The notes beneath the pieces were generated by a model. It saw only the letters and a list, made by a program, of their open reading frames with translations. It made no database searches and had not been told where the DNA came from. Both the position numbers and the translations under genes were made by a program. Of a DNA stretch of 64,000 nt, positions 49,821 through 58,932 are shown in pieces. Origin of the DNA: Trichodesmium erythraeum GBRTRLIN201 (lineage in GTDB: Bacteria > Cyanobacteriota > Cyanobacteriia > Cyanobacteriales > Microcoleaceae); NCBI GenBank assembly GCA_018457135.1, contig JAGGDU010000123.1, positions 63,505 through 127,504 of the forward strand, given 5' to 3'. The first letter of the stretch is position 1. The number at the start of each line of letters is the position of its first letter.

Positions 49821-50456
49821 CTAAGCATAGGATTTTATAGGTATAGCTGTAACAACCATCAGTCCCCAAATAAATCCTAAACGAAATTTAGTTGCATTAT
49901 GTATTTTAAACTCAGCAGATACCAATAACTGATGTAATTCAGCTTGAGTATAGCATTGTTGATGAGCAGAATCGAAAATTCGTAAGAACCAGTCGCATAT
50001 TCTGCAAAAAAAATAATCTTTGTTCCAGTCAAGAATTATTACTTTGCCACTGGGTTTAAGCACCCGTTTAATTTCTCCTAATGCTACTTGAGGATAGTCA
50101 AAATAATGAAAAGCATTAGCACATACAACCACATCAAAAGAATGACTGTTAAACGGTAGTGAATGAACTGAAACTTTTTGAAACTCGACATTAGAATTAG
50201 TTTGATATTTTTTCCTAGCTATATTTAACATCTTCTCAGATATATCAATTCCGATAATTCTCTGTGTCGGATTTTTTTTGAGCAAGAGTCGTTCAAATTC
50301 CCCAGTACCACAAGCAACATCTAGAATCTTTGCCTGTGGATCAATTTGTTCCCAAGTGTGAAGAAAACTCAGAGTATTCATGATATAACTTTGCCAGCGC
50401 CAATCATAAATATTAGCAATTTGATCATATTGTTTTTGGATTTTAAATTCGCTCAT
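49821..50456 (-). CDS. Class I SAM-dependent methyltransferase
   Basis: A 211-residue soluble methyltransferase. Motif I is ILDVACGTGEFERLL, motif II IIGIDISEKMLNIARKK, and motif III-IV DVVVCANAFHYFDYP, with VLKPSGKVIILDW following, as in the Methyltransf_11 family. The C-terminal fifth (AELHQLLVSAEFKIHN...GLMVVTAI) is typical of small-molecule or quinone-type methyltransferases. It is transcribed away from the ptx genes, so the 450-base gap between them must hold both promoters. Substrate cannot be told. Confidence 0.85.
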   Translation of the reverse strand: MSEFKIQKQYDQIANIYDWRWQSYIMNTLSFLHTWEQIDPQAKILDVACGTGEFERLLLKKNPTQRIIGIDISEKMLNIARKKYQTNSNVEFQKVSVHSLPFNSHSFDVVVCANAFHYFDYPQVALGEIKRVLKPSGKVIILDWNKDYFFCRICDWFLRIFDSAHQQCYTQAELHQLLVSAEFKIHNATKFRLGFIWGLMVVTAIPIKSYA

Positions 50457-50909
50457 ATCATTTCAGTTATCAATTATCAGTTATTAGGAAAATCAGCTAA
50501 ACCCAGAGGATAAAAAAATAGTCAATAGGATATTTTAATCCTACGAAAAAAATAGGATTAAGACATAATTTTTCATCAAATTTTAAGATTATGCCTTACA
50601 CATACTTTTTCAATATCTAAATATATATATAATCCCTAAAGATATCTTTTTTTAGCTAACTTAGCTTCATAAGTAGGTAGTATATTAAGTAATATCAGAA
50701 GTTTGTAATAGTTGAGTAAAAACTATTCATAACAAAAATAATTAAATTTAGAAAATCTAAGGATAATAACTAGGCAAGGATATATCAAATGGAATCTATA
50801 ATATTTCTGGGCATCTAGATAAGAAACTTATAAAATATACTTGAGCATATATTAAGAATAAAAGTAAGCTCTAGAAAAAATTAGTTAACCATTTAACCCA
50901 TCAAGCATT
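50457..50909. other. Divergent promoter region of the methyltransferase and ptxA genes
   Basis: Close to ptxA, TTAACC occurs at 50885 and again at 50893, an exact 8-base spacing (listed separately). No convincing -35/-10 pair could be fixed. Confidence 0.4.
50884..50900 (+). promoter_or_regulatory. Possible Pho-box-like direct repeat
   Basis: Two TTAACC words eight bases apart resemble the octamer direct repeats of cyanobacterial PhoB/SphR sites (CTTAACCT type). They lie only 10-25 bases before the ptxA start, too close for a usual activator site, and a normal box has more repeats. Weak candidate. Confidence 0.25.
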
Positions 50910-51668
50910 ATGATCTCTCTAAATAAACTGGGTGTGACTTACCCAAATGGCACAGAAGCTTTACACAACATTTCTATTGAATTGAATCAAGGAGAATTCA
51001 CTGTAATTTTAGGGTCTTCTGGAGCTGGAAAATCTACTCTCTTACGCTGTATAAACTTTCTTACTTATCCTACCAGTGGAAAAGTCATTATTGAAGGTAA
51101 TGGTGATTTAAATCACCCTAAAATATTACAAAAACATCGTCAAAGGACAGGAATGATTTTTCAACAACATCAATTAATTCCTCGGCAAACTGCTCTCAAA
51201 AATGTTCTAGTAGGTCGTTTAGGTTATCATTCTACCCTGAGAAGTTTATTTCCTCTTCCTAAAACAGATCAGTATATTGCCTTAAATTGTTTAGAAAGAG
51301 TAGGTTTATTAGAAAAGGCTTTAACACCTGTTCAAGCTTTAAGTGGTGGACAACAACAACGAGTAGGAATTGCTCGTGCTTTAGCCCAAAAACCTAAATT
51401 TATCTTAGCCGATGAACCCATCGCCAGTTTAGATCCTGCTAGCTCTCATCAAGTTTTATCTAATTTACAAAAGATTTGTCAAGAAGATAGAATTGGGGCT
51501 TTAATTAGTTTACATCAAGTTGATTTAGCTTTACAATATGCCCAGCGTATTATTGGATTAGGTAAAGGGACAATTCTCTTTGATTGTAATCCTTCAGAGA
51601 TCAAAAAACAGCAACTTGAAGAAATTTATCAAACTCTATCCTATAATCCTATAAGTAAGACTATATAA
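50910..51668 (+). CDS. ptxA: Phosphite ABC transporter ATPase
   Basis: ATP-binding subunit of a PhnC-type importer that drives phosphite uptake with PtxB and PtxC. The 252-residue protein has Walker [10 protein letters not shown] (35-43), the Q-loop FQQHQLI, the ABC signature [15 protein letters not shown] (144-158) and Walker B FILADEP (164-170). On sequence alone it could belong to a phosphonate importer, but the operon ends in a phosphite dehydrogenase, which settles the phosphite role. It is followed by an unusually large 448-base gap before ptxB. Confidence 0.92.
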   Translation: MISLNKLGVTYPNGTEALHNISIELNQGEFTVILGSSGAGKSTLLRCINFLTYPTSGKVIIEGNGDLNHPKILQKHRQRTGMIFQQHQLIPRQTALKNVLVGRLGYHSTLRSLFPLPKTDQYIALNCLERVGLLEKALTPVQALSGGQQQRVGIARALAQKPKFILADEPIASLDPASSHQVLSNLQKICQEDRIGALISLHQVDLALQYAQRIIGLGKGTILFDCNPSEIKKQQLEEIYQTLSYNPISKTI

Positions 51669-52116
51669 CTATATACATATTGTCCGTCATACAATACAGT
51701 TCAATCAACGATTTTTTGCACTTCTGTAATCTGAACAGCTTATTTGTATATACTAAAAGTTTTATACTATAATAGTATTGGTATTATCTAGACTATATTA
51801 ATTAAAATAAATGTACTAGAAAAAAAAAGCTTAGTAAAGTTAAACTGTCGCAAACCCATTTCCAAATAATTATTTATAAGGTCTGCTCGTCTTCAAAACT
51901 GAAGATGACACTTTCACCTCATCTAGCTCCTATCCTAAACTTCCCTTGTTATAGGCACATATTTTAAACTTTATCTCAGATCTAATGAGTTCACATTAGT
52001 TGACTGTTTGAGGTAATTGACAATTTTAGAGTCATAGTAATATTGATGCAATAGTTGTTTGTTTTTGTATGTGTTTCACCGCCTTTAGCTAATTAATTTT
52101 TCAGGACATAAAGATT
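51669..52116. other. Large gap inside the ptx operon
   Basis: No gene. A hairpin TCTTCA-AAAC-TGAAGA lies at 51890-51905 without a T run. The gap is long enough for a second promoter ahead of ptxB. Confidence 0.45.
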
Positions 52117-53013
52117 ATGTTAGGTTTAATCCTCAAAAAAAATTTGTTTACAGTGCTTTTTTTGGCTTGCTTAAGTTTAGTTAGTTGTAGTAATTCTAAT
52201 ATTCAAAAATCAGAGAACAAAGCTAATCCTCAAAAATTAGTTGTTGCTTTATTGCCAGATGAATCTGCTGCTACTGTTATTCAGAATAATAAAGGACTTG
52301 AGATGTACCTAGAAAATAAGCTAAATAAAGATATTGAATTATTTGTTAGCACTGACTATTCTTCTATGATTGAAGTAGCTAGTAAAGGACGTTTAGATTT
52401 AGCTTATTTTGGTCCCTTATCTTACGTTTTAGCGAAAACTAAAAGTAATATTGAACCCTTTGCTGCTTTAGAAAAAGATGGAAAAAATACTTATCAAGCT
52501 CTAGTTATTGGTAATGCAGAAGCAGGAATTAATTCCTATGAAAAAATAGAAGGAAAAATCATGGCCTATGGCGATCAAGCTTCTACTTCTAGTCACTTAA
52601 TTCCTAAGTCAATGTTAAAGCAAAAACAATTAAAAGCTGGGGAAAATTATGAAGAAGTTTTTGTGGGTGCCCATGATGCTGTTGCTATTGCTGTTGCCAA
52701 TGGTAAAGCGCAAGCTGGAGGGTTGAGTAAACCCATTTTTACTGCCTTAATTGAAAGGGGAACAATTGATAAAAATAAGGTAATTATTATTGCTGAATCT
52801 AAACCTTTTCCTCAGTATCCTTGGACAATGCGCTCTGATTTAGATTCTGAACTTAAAACACAAATTCAACAGGCATTTTTAGAGTTGGAAGATAAGGCAA
52901 TACTAAAACCATTTAAAGCAGATGCTTTTACATTAGTTACAGATCAAGATTATGATGTGGTTAGAAACTTAGGAGAAGTGCTAGAGCTTAATTTTGAACA
53001 ATTGAATAAATAA
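52117..53013 (+). CDS. ptxB: Phosphite-binding lipoprotein
   Basis: A 298-residue periplasmic solute-binding protein of the PhnD/PtxB family. The signal peptide ends at a lipobox LVSC with Cys24 as the lipid anchor. Mature segments include LVVALLPDESAATVIQNNKGL, STDYSSMIEVASKGRLDLAYFGPLSYVLA (the oxyanion-contact region of the family) and YGDQASTSSHLIPKSML. It delivers phosphite to PtxC/PtxA. It is followed by ptxC after 56 bases on the same strand. Confidence 0.93.
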   Translation: MLGLILKKNLFTVLFLACLSLVSCSNSNIQKSENKANPQKLVVALLPDESAATVIQNNKGLEMYLENKLNKDIELFVSTDYSSMIEVASKGRLDLAYFGPLSYVLAKTKSNIEPFAALEKDGKNTYQALVIGNAEAGINSYEKIEGKIMAYGDQASTSSHLIPKSMLKQKQLKAGENYEEVFVGAHDAVAIAVANGKAQAGGLSKPIFTALIERGTIDKNKVIIIAESKPFPQYPWTMRSDLDSELKTQIQQAFLELEDKAILKPFKADAFTLVTDQDYDVVRNLGEVLELNFEQLNK

Positions 53014-53069
53014 GAGACTAAACCTCAGAAAAATTAGTCAATCTTATTTAAAAATTATCCTTGAAAGAT

Positions 53070-53888
53070 ATGAAAGTTACTCCTAAAATTACGCCCAATA
53101 AGTTTGATACTTTACTCCGTCAACAACAAAGAAGTTGGTATATTTTTTTGACTAAAACATTGATATTATTAGGTATTATTTTAGTCAGCTTTGGGACTGT
53201 AGGATTATTGGATGGACAACGATTATCTGAGGGTATTCCTGATTTAATTGGGATGGTTGGAGAAATGTTACCGCCAGATTTTAGTCGCGCTTTAGACTGG
53301 ATTAAACCTTTAATTGATACTATTGCTATGAGTATTGCAGGTACAGGTATGGCTATTGCTCTTTCTATTCCTCTTTCTTTGGGAGCTGCTCGCAATACTA
53401 CTCCTCATCCTGTTGTTTATTTTCTCTCAAGAATGATTCTGAATATAGCTAGGGCAATTCCTGAATTAATTTTAGGAATAATTTTTGTTGCAGCAGTTGG
53501 ATTTGGCACACTTCCTGGGGTATTAGCATTAGGATTTCATTCAATTGGTATGGTGGGAAAATTTTTGGCTGAAGCTATAGAACATACGGATAATTCTCCT
53601 ATTGAAGCTGCAAAATCTGCCGGAGCTAATCATTTACAAATTATTTTTCATGGCATTTTTCCTCAAATTTTTCCTCAAATTGCTGACCTAACTTTTTACC
53701 GTTGGGAATACAATTTTCGAGCCTCAATGGTATTAGGTGCTGTAGGAGCTGGCGGCATTGGGTTTGAAATTATTGGAGCCCTACGTTTACTAAAATATGA
53801 GGAAGTTTCTGCACTATTACTGGTCGTGTTAATAATGGTTACTTTAGTTGATAGTTTAAGTAACTATTTGCGTCAAAAGTTTATTTAA
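53070..53888 (+). CDS. ptxC: Phosphite ABC transporter permease
   Basis: A 272-residue inner-membrane permease of the PhnE/PtxC family. It has about six membrane helices and the EAA loop EAIEHTDNSPIEAAKSAGANHLQIIFHGIFPQ that contacts the ATPase. The start is placed at ATG 53070 (MKVTPKITP) rather than the in-frame TTG nine bases earlier. ptxD follows 119 bases later. Confidence 0.92.
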   Translation: MKVTPKITPNKFDTLLRQQQRSWYIFLTKTLILLGIILVSFGTVGLLDGQRLSEGIPDLIGMVGEMLPPDFSRALDWIKPLIDTIAMSIAGTGMAIALSIPLSLGAARNTTPHPVVYFLSRMILNIARAIPELILGIIFVAAVGFGTLPGVLALGFHSIGMVGKFLAEAIEHTDNSPIEAAKSAGANHLQIIFHGIFPQIFPQIADLTFYRWEYNFRASMVLGAVGAGGIGFEIIGALRLLKYEEVSALLLVVLIMVTLVDSLSNYLRQKFI

Positions 53889-54007
53889 AGCTTTAAGTAA
53901 GTAGTTCAAGTATCTAGTTTTTTCTACTGGGGAGAAGGAAATATAATTTATTTCAATATATTCCCTACTTCCCACTATCTACTCCCTTAATTTCTCAGGT
54001 ATTCAAT

Positions 54008-55003
54008 ATGGATAAAAAACCATTAGTTGTTATTACCCATTGGATTCATTCTCAAGTTATTGATTATTTAAGTAAAACTTGTGAAGTTATTCTCAATCAA
54101 ACTCAATACACATTGTCTCGTGAAGAAATTATCAATCGAACAAAAGAAGCTGAAGGTCTAATGGTATTTATGCCTGACTTTATTGAATCAAGTTTCTTAG
54201 ATGCTTGTCCTCAATTAAAAGTTATTGCAGGAGCTTTAAGAGGGTATGATAATTTTGATATAGATGCTTGTACAAAACGAGGTATTTGGTTCACAATTGT
54301 TCCCGACTTATTAGCAGCACCCACAGCGGAATTAACTGTTGGATTATTATTGGGATTAGCTCGTCGAATGTTAGAAGGCGATCGCCTAATTCGTGATGGT
54401 CAATTTCAAGGATGGAAACCAAAACTTTACAGTAGAGGATTATTACATCAAAATCTAGGAATTGTAGGGATGGGAAAATTAGGAAAAGCTTTAGCCCAAA
54501 GATTGGTAGGTTTTAACATGAATTTATTCTACAGTGATTCTATTCCCTTATCTGTAGAACAAGAAACTGCTTGGAAAATTTCTAGAGTTTCTTTAGAAGA
54601 ACTCTTAAAGATTAGTGATTATGTAGTTTTAATGGTACCATTAATTCCTGATACCTATCATCTTATTAATCAAGATACCTTAGCCAAGATGAAACCAAAA
54701 AGTTTCCTGATCAATGCCTGTCGGGGATCAGTTGTAGATGAGAAAGCGATCGGGTCAGCAATTCAATCAGGACATTTAGCTGGATATGCTGCTGATGTCT
54801 TTGAGATGGAAGATAGGGCTATCCCTCATCGCCCTCAAGGGATTTACAATACATTAATAACTGAAAAAAATAAGACTTTTTTGACTCCTCATCTGGGTTC
54901 TGCTGTTGATGAAATTCGCCATGATATTTCTTTTGAAGCAGCCAAAAATATTGTGCAAGTTTTATCAGGAGAAATTCCTCAAGGAGCTGTTAACAAGCTA
55001 TAA
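54008..55003 (+). CDS. ptxD: Phosphite dehydrogenase
   Basis: NAD-dependent oxidoreductase that oxidises phosphite to phosphate in the cytoplasm. The 331-residue protein aligns closely with Pseudomonas stutzeri PtxD. The cofactor loop GMGKLG is at 154-159, with Asp177 at the site that sets NAD preference (Glu175 in P. stutzeri). The catalytic residues map as Arg239, Glu268 and His295 (Arg237, Glu266, His292). Met55, Trp136 and Tyr141 of the phosphite pocket are conserved, but Lys76 is replaced by Arg78 (ALRGYDNFD). To my knowledge Trichodesmium is reported to grow on phosphite with such an operon. Confidence 0.95.
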   Translation: MDKKPLVVITHWIHSQVIDYLSKTCEVILNQTQYTLSREEIINRTKEAEGLMVFMPDFIESSFLDACPQLKVIAGALRGYDNFDIDACTKRGIWFTIVPDLLAAPTAELTVGLLLGLARRMLEGDRLIRDGQFQGWKPKLYSRGLLHQNLGIVGMGKLGKALAQRLVGFNMNLFYSDSIPLSVEQETAWKISRVSLEELLKISDYVVLMVPLIPDTYHLINQDTLAKMKPKSFLINACRGSVVDEKAIGSAIQSGHLAGYAADVFEMEDRAIPHRPQGIYNTLITEKNKTFLTPHLGSAVDEIRHDISFEAAKNIVQVLSGEIPQGAVNKL

Positions 55004-55486
55004 ATTAAAGAAGATAGTAGTCCTAAAATAAAATAGTAAACAGAAAGGAGATTATAACTATTAACTAACTCCGGTACTTTCTATTTATTGTTCTCTGTGT
55101 TCTAGTTCTGATTATTACTTATTTTTTCTTATGATAGTAAAGATTATTAAAAGTATCGGTGAAAGTTTGTAGTTATTCAGGACAATAATATTCTTGACAA
55201 GATTACTGCTTTTTTCCATATTTATGAGTTCTCTGATGGCTACATAGAGAAAGTTTCATCATCAAAAGGATTAAAGGAAAATAATTATATGACCATTCTC
55301 ATAGTTTCTTGATGCACTACCGAAGGTTATTGTTGCCTATATTAATTACTTAATAACTGAAATGTGATCTAAGTATAATATTAATGCAGAAAAACTGGTA
55401 TAATGGTCTAATAGAGACTAGAAGTAGATATACAAAACCTCTAGTCTCTGTTTAGTAAGCTAATTATTCAACATGTTAATTAACCA
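55004..55486. other. Intergenic region
   Basis: Between the convergent ptxD and CADD-like genes. It contains a word TTAATTACTTAATAACTGAA shared with about 2360 and, in part, 31620. No clear terminator. Confidence 0.4.
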
Positions 55487-56170
55487 TTAATTCACAGCTT
55501 GACAATATTCTTCATAAACACCATCAAGCAATAAATTCAAAGCATCCACCGCTGTTGCTGCTGCTGCCAACGCTTCCTCTTTCTGAGCATCAGTTTCACA
55601 TAGTTTTACTAATGCTTCTTTTGTGACTTTGCTGTGAATTTCATCAGCTTTTTCATGTACTTTAAAAAATGATAGAGCTGCTTCAGAATTAATCCCATAA
55701 AATTCTTTTAAACCAGCAATTTTAGTACTAGCAACCTCAGGAATTTGTGATTCATAAGCATAAAGAGCAGCTAAACCTTTAGCCGGGTTTTCACTCCCAG
55801 CTAATTCCTTGAGAATACTTACAGATTTCTTGGTTTTTGCTAAATGTTCCCGCTCTTTAACTGCTTCTCTTTTTACATCCAAACCTTCAGCAAAACGTAA
55901 CCATAACTCAGGGTGATTTGCTGCTCCCATTTCTTCTTCAATCAGATTTTCTAAGAGCATTTTACGAATTTCTAAATCATCACAAGCTGCATGAGTAGCG
56001 CTAATATAAGTAGGGAAATAATGAACTTGTAGATAATATTCCTGAGCGTACTCCTGCAACATTTTTAAAGATAATTTTCCTTGATTCCACATTTGGTAGA
56101 ATGTGTGCTTAAGTAAATGTTGTTTTTCAATAATCTCATCCAGTAAGGACATGAAATCTTGTGCAGTCAT
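55487..56170 (-). CDS. CADD-like diiron or Fe/Mn protein, probable p-aminobenzoate synthase
   Basis: A 227-residue, all-helical protein of the heme-oxygenase-like/TenA-PqqC fold, closest to the CADD family. In Chlamydia CADD makes p-aminobenzoate for folate, using its own tyrosine as substrate. All six metal ligands align with a constant offset of two: Glu79, His86, Glu140, His172, Asp176, His179 (CADD Glu81, His88, Glu142, His174, Asp178, His181). The sacrificed Tyr27 is Tyr25 (KHTFYQMW), and the amino-donor Lys152 is Lys150. The start at MTAQDFMS matches family length; an upstream ATG would add seven residues. It converges with ptxD. No folate gene is adjacent. Confidence 0.88.
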   Translation of the reverse strand: MTAQDFMSLLDEIIEKQHLLKHTFYQMWNQGKLSLKMLQEYAQEYYLQVHYFPTYISATHAACDDLEIRKMLLENLIEEEMGAANHPELWLRFAEGLDVKREAVKEREHLAKTKKSVSILKELAGSENPAKGLAALYAYESQIPEVASTKIAGLKEFYGINSEAALSFFKVHEKADEIHSKVTKEALVKLCETDAQKEEALAAAATAVDALNLLLDGVYEEYCQAVN

Positions 56171-56603
56171 TTGTTTGTCTTGAAGCAACATACTTATTCG
56201 CTTAACTAAATATTAAATATCAATGCTAAAATAACACAACTTTCTGGTTTGTCAAGAATATAAAATATTTTTTTTATAAACTCAATTTAGACTCTGAATA
56301 TTTTATCTATAGTTTTAAGGACAATATCTATAGAAGGTAGAAATAGAAATAAATAATTGTTTTTATAGGAAGTACTGATAACTGATAACTGAAATAACTA
56401 AAAAAAGTAGGTCTTAACCCTTCCTGTTCAAGGTTTGGGAAAAAATAAACTTCAGTATCCTAATCCCGATACTAAGTGTTGTCAAGTACTAATAACCAAT
56501 AACTTAAATGACCAGCTACTTATTTTTATTAGCTGACCAGACAGGATAAACCGATCTAATTTGCTGATTCCTATATATAGTTTTTTTAAAATTAAATATA
56601 TAT

Positions 56604-56691
56604 AGGACTTACGTAAAGACACTAATTGTAGTTTAAATATCGGAAATAATTATCAAAAATACACCACATATAGAAACAATACGTAAGTCCT
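56604..56691. mobile_element. Small inverted-repeat element (AGGACTTACGTA ends)
   Basis: AGGACTTACGTA (56604-56615) and TACGTAAGTCCT (56680-56691) are perfect 12-bp inverted repeats, flanked by TATATA on both sides, which fits a target duplication. The 88-base interior is AT-rich and codes for nothing. Diverged members or single ends lie at 57893-57980, near 27064 and near 38328. Confidence 0.75.
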
Positions 56692-56707
56692 GATATATAT
56701 ATAGAAA

Positions 56708-56765
56708 ATACAACAGATTTCGGGCAAATGATGTATAGCTGTGTTTGCTAAAAATTATTTACTGT
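56708..56765. repeat. Dispersed 58-base repeat, copy 2
   Basis: Matches 23302-23359 in 49 of 58 bases. It lies 16 bases after the inverted-repeat element. Confidence 0.6.
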
Positions 56766-56875
56766 GAGCATCTTGCTCCCGTGAATATACCATTAAACAA
56801 CGCAAAGCCCTGTATATTATCAACAAGCGCCATAAAGCTTTATTTATTGATAATAACTCCAGGTTTATTGACAAA

Positions 56876-56992
56876 ATGCGTTTACCCTGGTGCTAGCAAG
56901 AGAGAGATTTTTTTTGCGATTTTTTTGTACAAGATGCGTTTGCCCTGACACTGGCAAGATGGGAATTTTCTTGGCGAATTTTTTGTAATTTA
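56876..56992. repeat. 58-base tandem duplication spanning a gene's 3' end
   Basis: The sequence from 56876 (ATGCGTTTACCCTGGTGCTAG) recurs from 56934 (ATGCGTTTGCCCTGACACTGG), both followed by CAAGA, a T-rich stretch and TTTTTTGTA. The two diverged copies are offset by 58 bases. They form the C-terminal codons and the tail of the leftward gene at 56893. Confidence 0.6.
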
Positions 56993-57576
56993 GCTCCAGA
57001 TAATTTAACGTTTGCATATTGATTTAGCCAGGAATAAAGTTTAGCTGCTATCAAACCTAAACCCATGGGTTTAGAAGTAAAACCTGAACGCAAATTTTTA
57101 CGAAGTTGAGTTAATGTCAAACCTTGCTGTAGTAAAAAGGGAACAATATCAATTAATTCTTGAGAAATATTTTGTGGTTGAAAACTAGATTCTGGGTCTG
57201 CTTTCAAAGTAAATCTGCGACGACGCTGATAGTGATGCTGCCAAAACCAACTATAATGATCGTTATATGCTTCATGAGTATCAATAATAGGGTCTGAAGT
57301 TTTTATAGTATTAGGATTTTCCCACTCTAGCTTTTCTGCAACTATAAATACTAAATCACAATAAAGATTACTAAAGTTGGGAAAGGTGTCACCAGAAACC
57401 CAAAAGTTTATATTGCCAACTTGTGGTGACATTTGAGTAATGTGGCAATAAGTATGAAGAAACTTTTGATTCCAAACATAGGGATCTTGATTACCATTTG
57501 TGTTGTCGTGGTAAACTTTCGTAGTTTCAAAATTTGAAACTACACGAGGAGGGTGATAAATAAGATAACCGCTCAA
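56893..57576 (-). CDS. Hypothetical protein with duplicated C-terminus
   Basis: A 227-residue soluble protein, unidentified. Features are an opening MSGYLIYHPPRVVSNFETTKVYHD, a central WVSGDTFPNFSNLYCDLVFIVAEKLEW, a basic RRRRFTLKADP segment and a helical C-terminal third. The opening and the DPIIDTHEAYNDHYSWFWQHHYQ region look conserved and His-rich. The last 30 residues come from a 58-base tandem duplication that runs past the stop, so the original stop may have been elsewhere. Upstream spacing and strand give no operon partner. Confidence 0.6.
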   Translation of the reverse strand: MSGYLIYHPPRVVSNFETTKVYHDNTNGNQDPYVWNQKFLHTYCHITQMSPQVGNINFWVSGDTFPNFSNLYCDLVFIVAEKLEWENPNTIKTSDPIIDTHEAYNDHYSWFWQHHYQRRRRFTLKADPESSFQPQNISQELIDIVPFLLQQGLTLTQLRKNLRSGFTSKPMGLGLIAAKLYSWLNQYANVKLSGAKLQKIRQENSHLASVRANASCTKKSQKKSLSC

Positions 57577-57984
57577 AATTATATGCCTCCTAAAAATTTA
57601 ATTTATACCATTTCTTGACTCGAATTTGGTTGATTTGTTTCTATCCCAGATTCCGTACCTCAAAATGTAGTATTTAAGATCACCTATTTTAAGCCTTGTC
57701 TGATCATAATTCTGAAATTTATAATTAAAAATAAATATTAGATAGACTATTACTATTAATTATTAATATTAATTATTAATAATAGAATCTGAAATCTACA
57801 AAGGCACTTGCCTTTATATGTCAATGCTGTGAAATTTAATCAGTAAGCCCTAAATAATTTTAGCGATCGCAACAATCATTTCTCAGTTTCTCAGGACTAA
57901 TGCAAAACCTCTATAGTAGTGGCTTTATGGCATTTACTCCCTACAGATAGGGTATTATCTAGGAGACTTGCGTAAGTCCTGTTT
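57577..57984. other. Intergenic region
   Basis: Holds a low-complexity TTATTAATATTAATTATT stretch (57750-57785), a GCGATCGC at 57863 and the diverged inverted-repeat element 57893-57980, which touches the stop of the exporter gene. Confidence 0.5.
57893..57980. mobile_element. Small inverted-repeat element, diverged relative of 56604-56691
   Basis: AGGACTAATGCAAAAC at the left and CTTGCGTAAGTCCT at the right are imperfect inverted repeats (about 13 of 19 positions). Its length, 88 bases, equals that of the intact copy. It ends four bases before the DMT exporter's stop codon. Confidence 0.6.
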
Positions 57985-58932
57985 CTAAAATAAACGTTTA
58001 TGCTCCTGACTCAAAAATAAAATACCCATAGTAACAATAGCAATACCCATAATTTGCAAACCATTAATAGTTTCTTGAATAGTTAACCATGCTAAAATTG
58101 CTGTCAGACTAGGATTAGTTGCTCCAATAGTTGCTGCAGTACTAGCACCTATCAACTTAATTCCATAATTAAACATTAAATGACCGCTCAAAGTAACGAT
58201 CGCTGATAAGAAACCACCAACCCACATAGGAGTCCAGTTAAGGTCTGCATTATCTCCTTGCCAGATTAACAAACTTATGGAAGATAACCCTAAAGTAGTA
58301 GCAAAACTAATCCAAGTAAAGGGAACTAGGTGTATAGTTTCAAAACTTTTTTGTGCATTTACAGTATAGAGAGCATAAGCAACTGCAGAAGCCAAGGCAA
58401 AAATTACTCCAATTCCGTTGTAGTAATCATCAGATGTTGTCTGAGTGTAAGGAATAGTCAGAAAAGTACCAACTAATACAATTACCATGATCATCCAGCG
58501 AAACTTTGTAGGAGGAATACCCAAAAATATCCAAGAAAATAGTGAAGTGAATATTGGGTAAGCAAAAAACAGAGTTAAAGCAATTCCAGTTTCAATTAAA
58601 CCGATAGATACATAAAGTAGTGCTAAATAGAGAAACATCAAGACTCCACCAAGAAGCGATCGCCCCAACATAGGATATGCTTCATGATTTCCTAATTTTC
58701 TAATATCTTGCCAGGTAAGCGGGTAAAGTTTTGTCGCGAAGGATGCCATCAACGGAACTACTAACACCATCCGCATAAACATTAGTAGAAAAGAATTTTG
58801 TAGGTTAGGTATAACAAATCCACCGGTTTCAAATATCCCTAAAATTGTCTGTTCATTAAAGAGAATTCTGACAATGACATTTTGGAAACAGAAACAGAAG
58901 GATGCCAGTAAAACAATGATCAAACCAAACAT
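57985..58932 (-). CDS. EamA-family (DMT superfamily) exporter
   Basis: A 315-residue, roughly ten-helix inner-membrane protein with two EamA repeats. The second begins near FALASAVAYALYTVNAQ and ends ATIGATNPSLTAILAWLTIQETINGLQIMGIAIVTMGILFL, the usual signature. DMT proteins export amino acids, nucleotides or other small metabolites; the substrate cannot be told here. It stands alone on the strand with an element at its 3' side. Confidence 0.85.
   Translation of the reverse strand: MFGLIIVLLASFCFCFQNVIVRILFNEQTILGIFETGGFVIPNLQNSFLLMFMRMVLVVPLMASFATKLYPLTWQDIRKLGNHEAYPMLGRSLLGGVLMFLYLALLYVSIGLIETGIALTLFFAYPIFTSLFSWIFLGIPPTKFRWMIMVIVLVGTFLTIPYTQTTSDDYYNGIGVIFALASAVAYALYTVNAQKSFETIHLVPFTWISFATTLGLSSISLLIWQGDNADLNWTPMWVGGFLSAIVTLSGHLMFNYGIKLIGASTAATIGATNPSLTAILAWLTIQETINGLQIMGIAIVTMGILFLSQEHKRLF

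Larger units (their letters stand above)
56171..56892. other. Intergenic region rich in small repeats
   Basis: Contains two TGATAAC heptamers (56376-56389), an 88-base inverted-repeat element (56604-56691), a copy of the 58-base dispersed repeat (56708-56765) and the first half of a 58-base tandem duplication (from 56876). No gene; a 67-codon frame at 56745-56948 is not credible. Confidence 0.6.

Noticed and set aside
51890-51905. Hairpin in the ptxA-ptxB gap as a terminator
   Set aside because: No T run follows and the downstream genes continue the same operon; noted in the gap entry only.
56745-56948. A 67-codon plus-strand frame
   Set aside because: Overlaps the dispersed repeat and the antisense of the tandem duplication; no independent coding evidence.
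57750-57785. ATTAATATTAATTATT palindromic stretch
   Set aside because: Low-complexity AT sequence, common in this genome; no support for a function.
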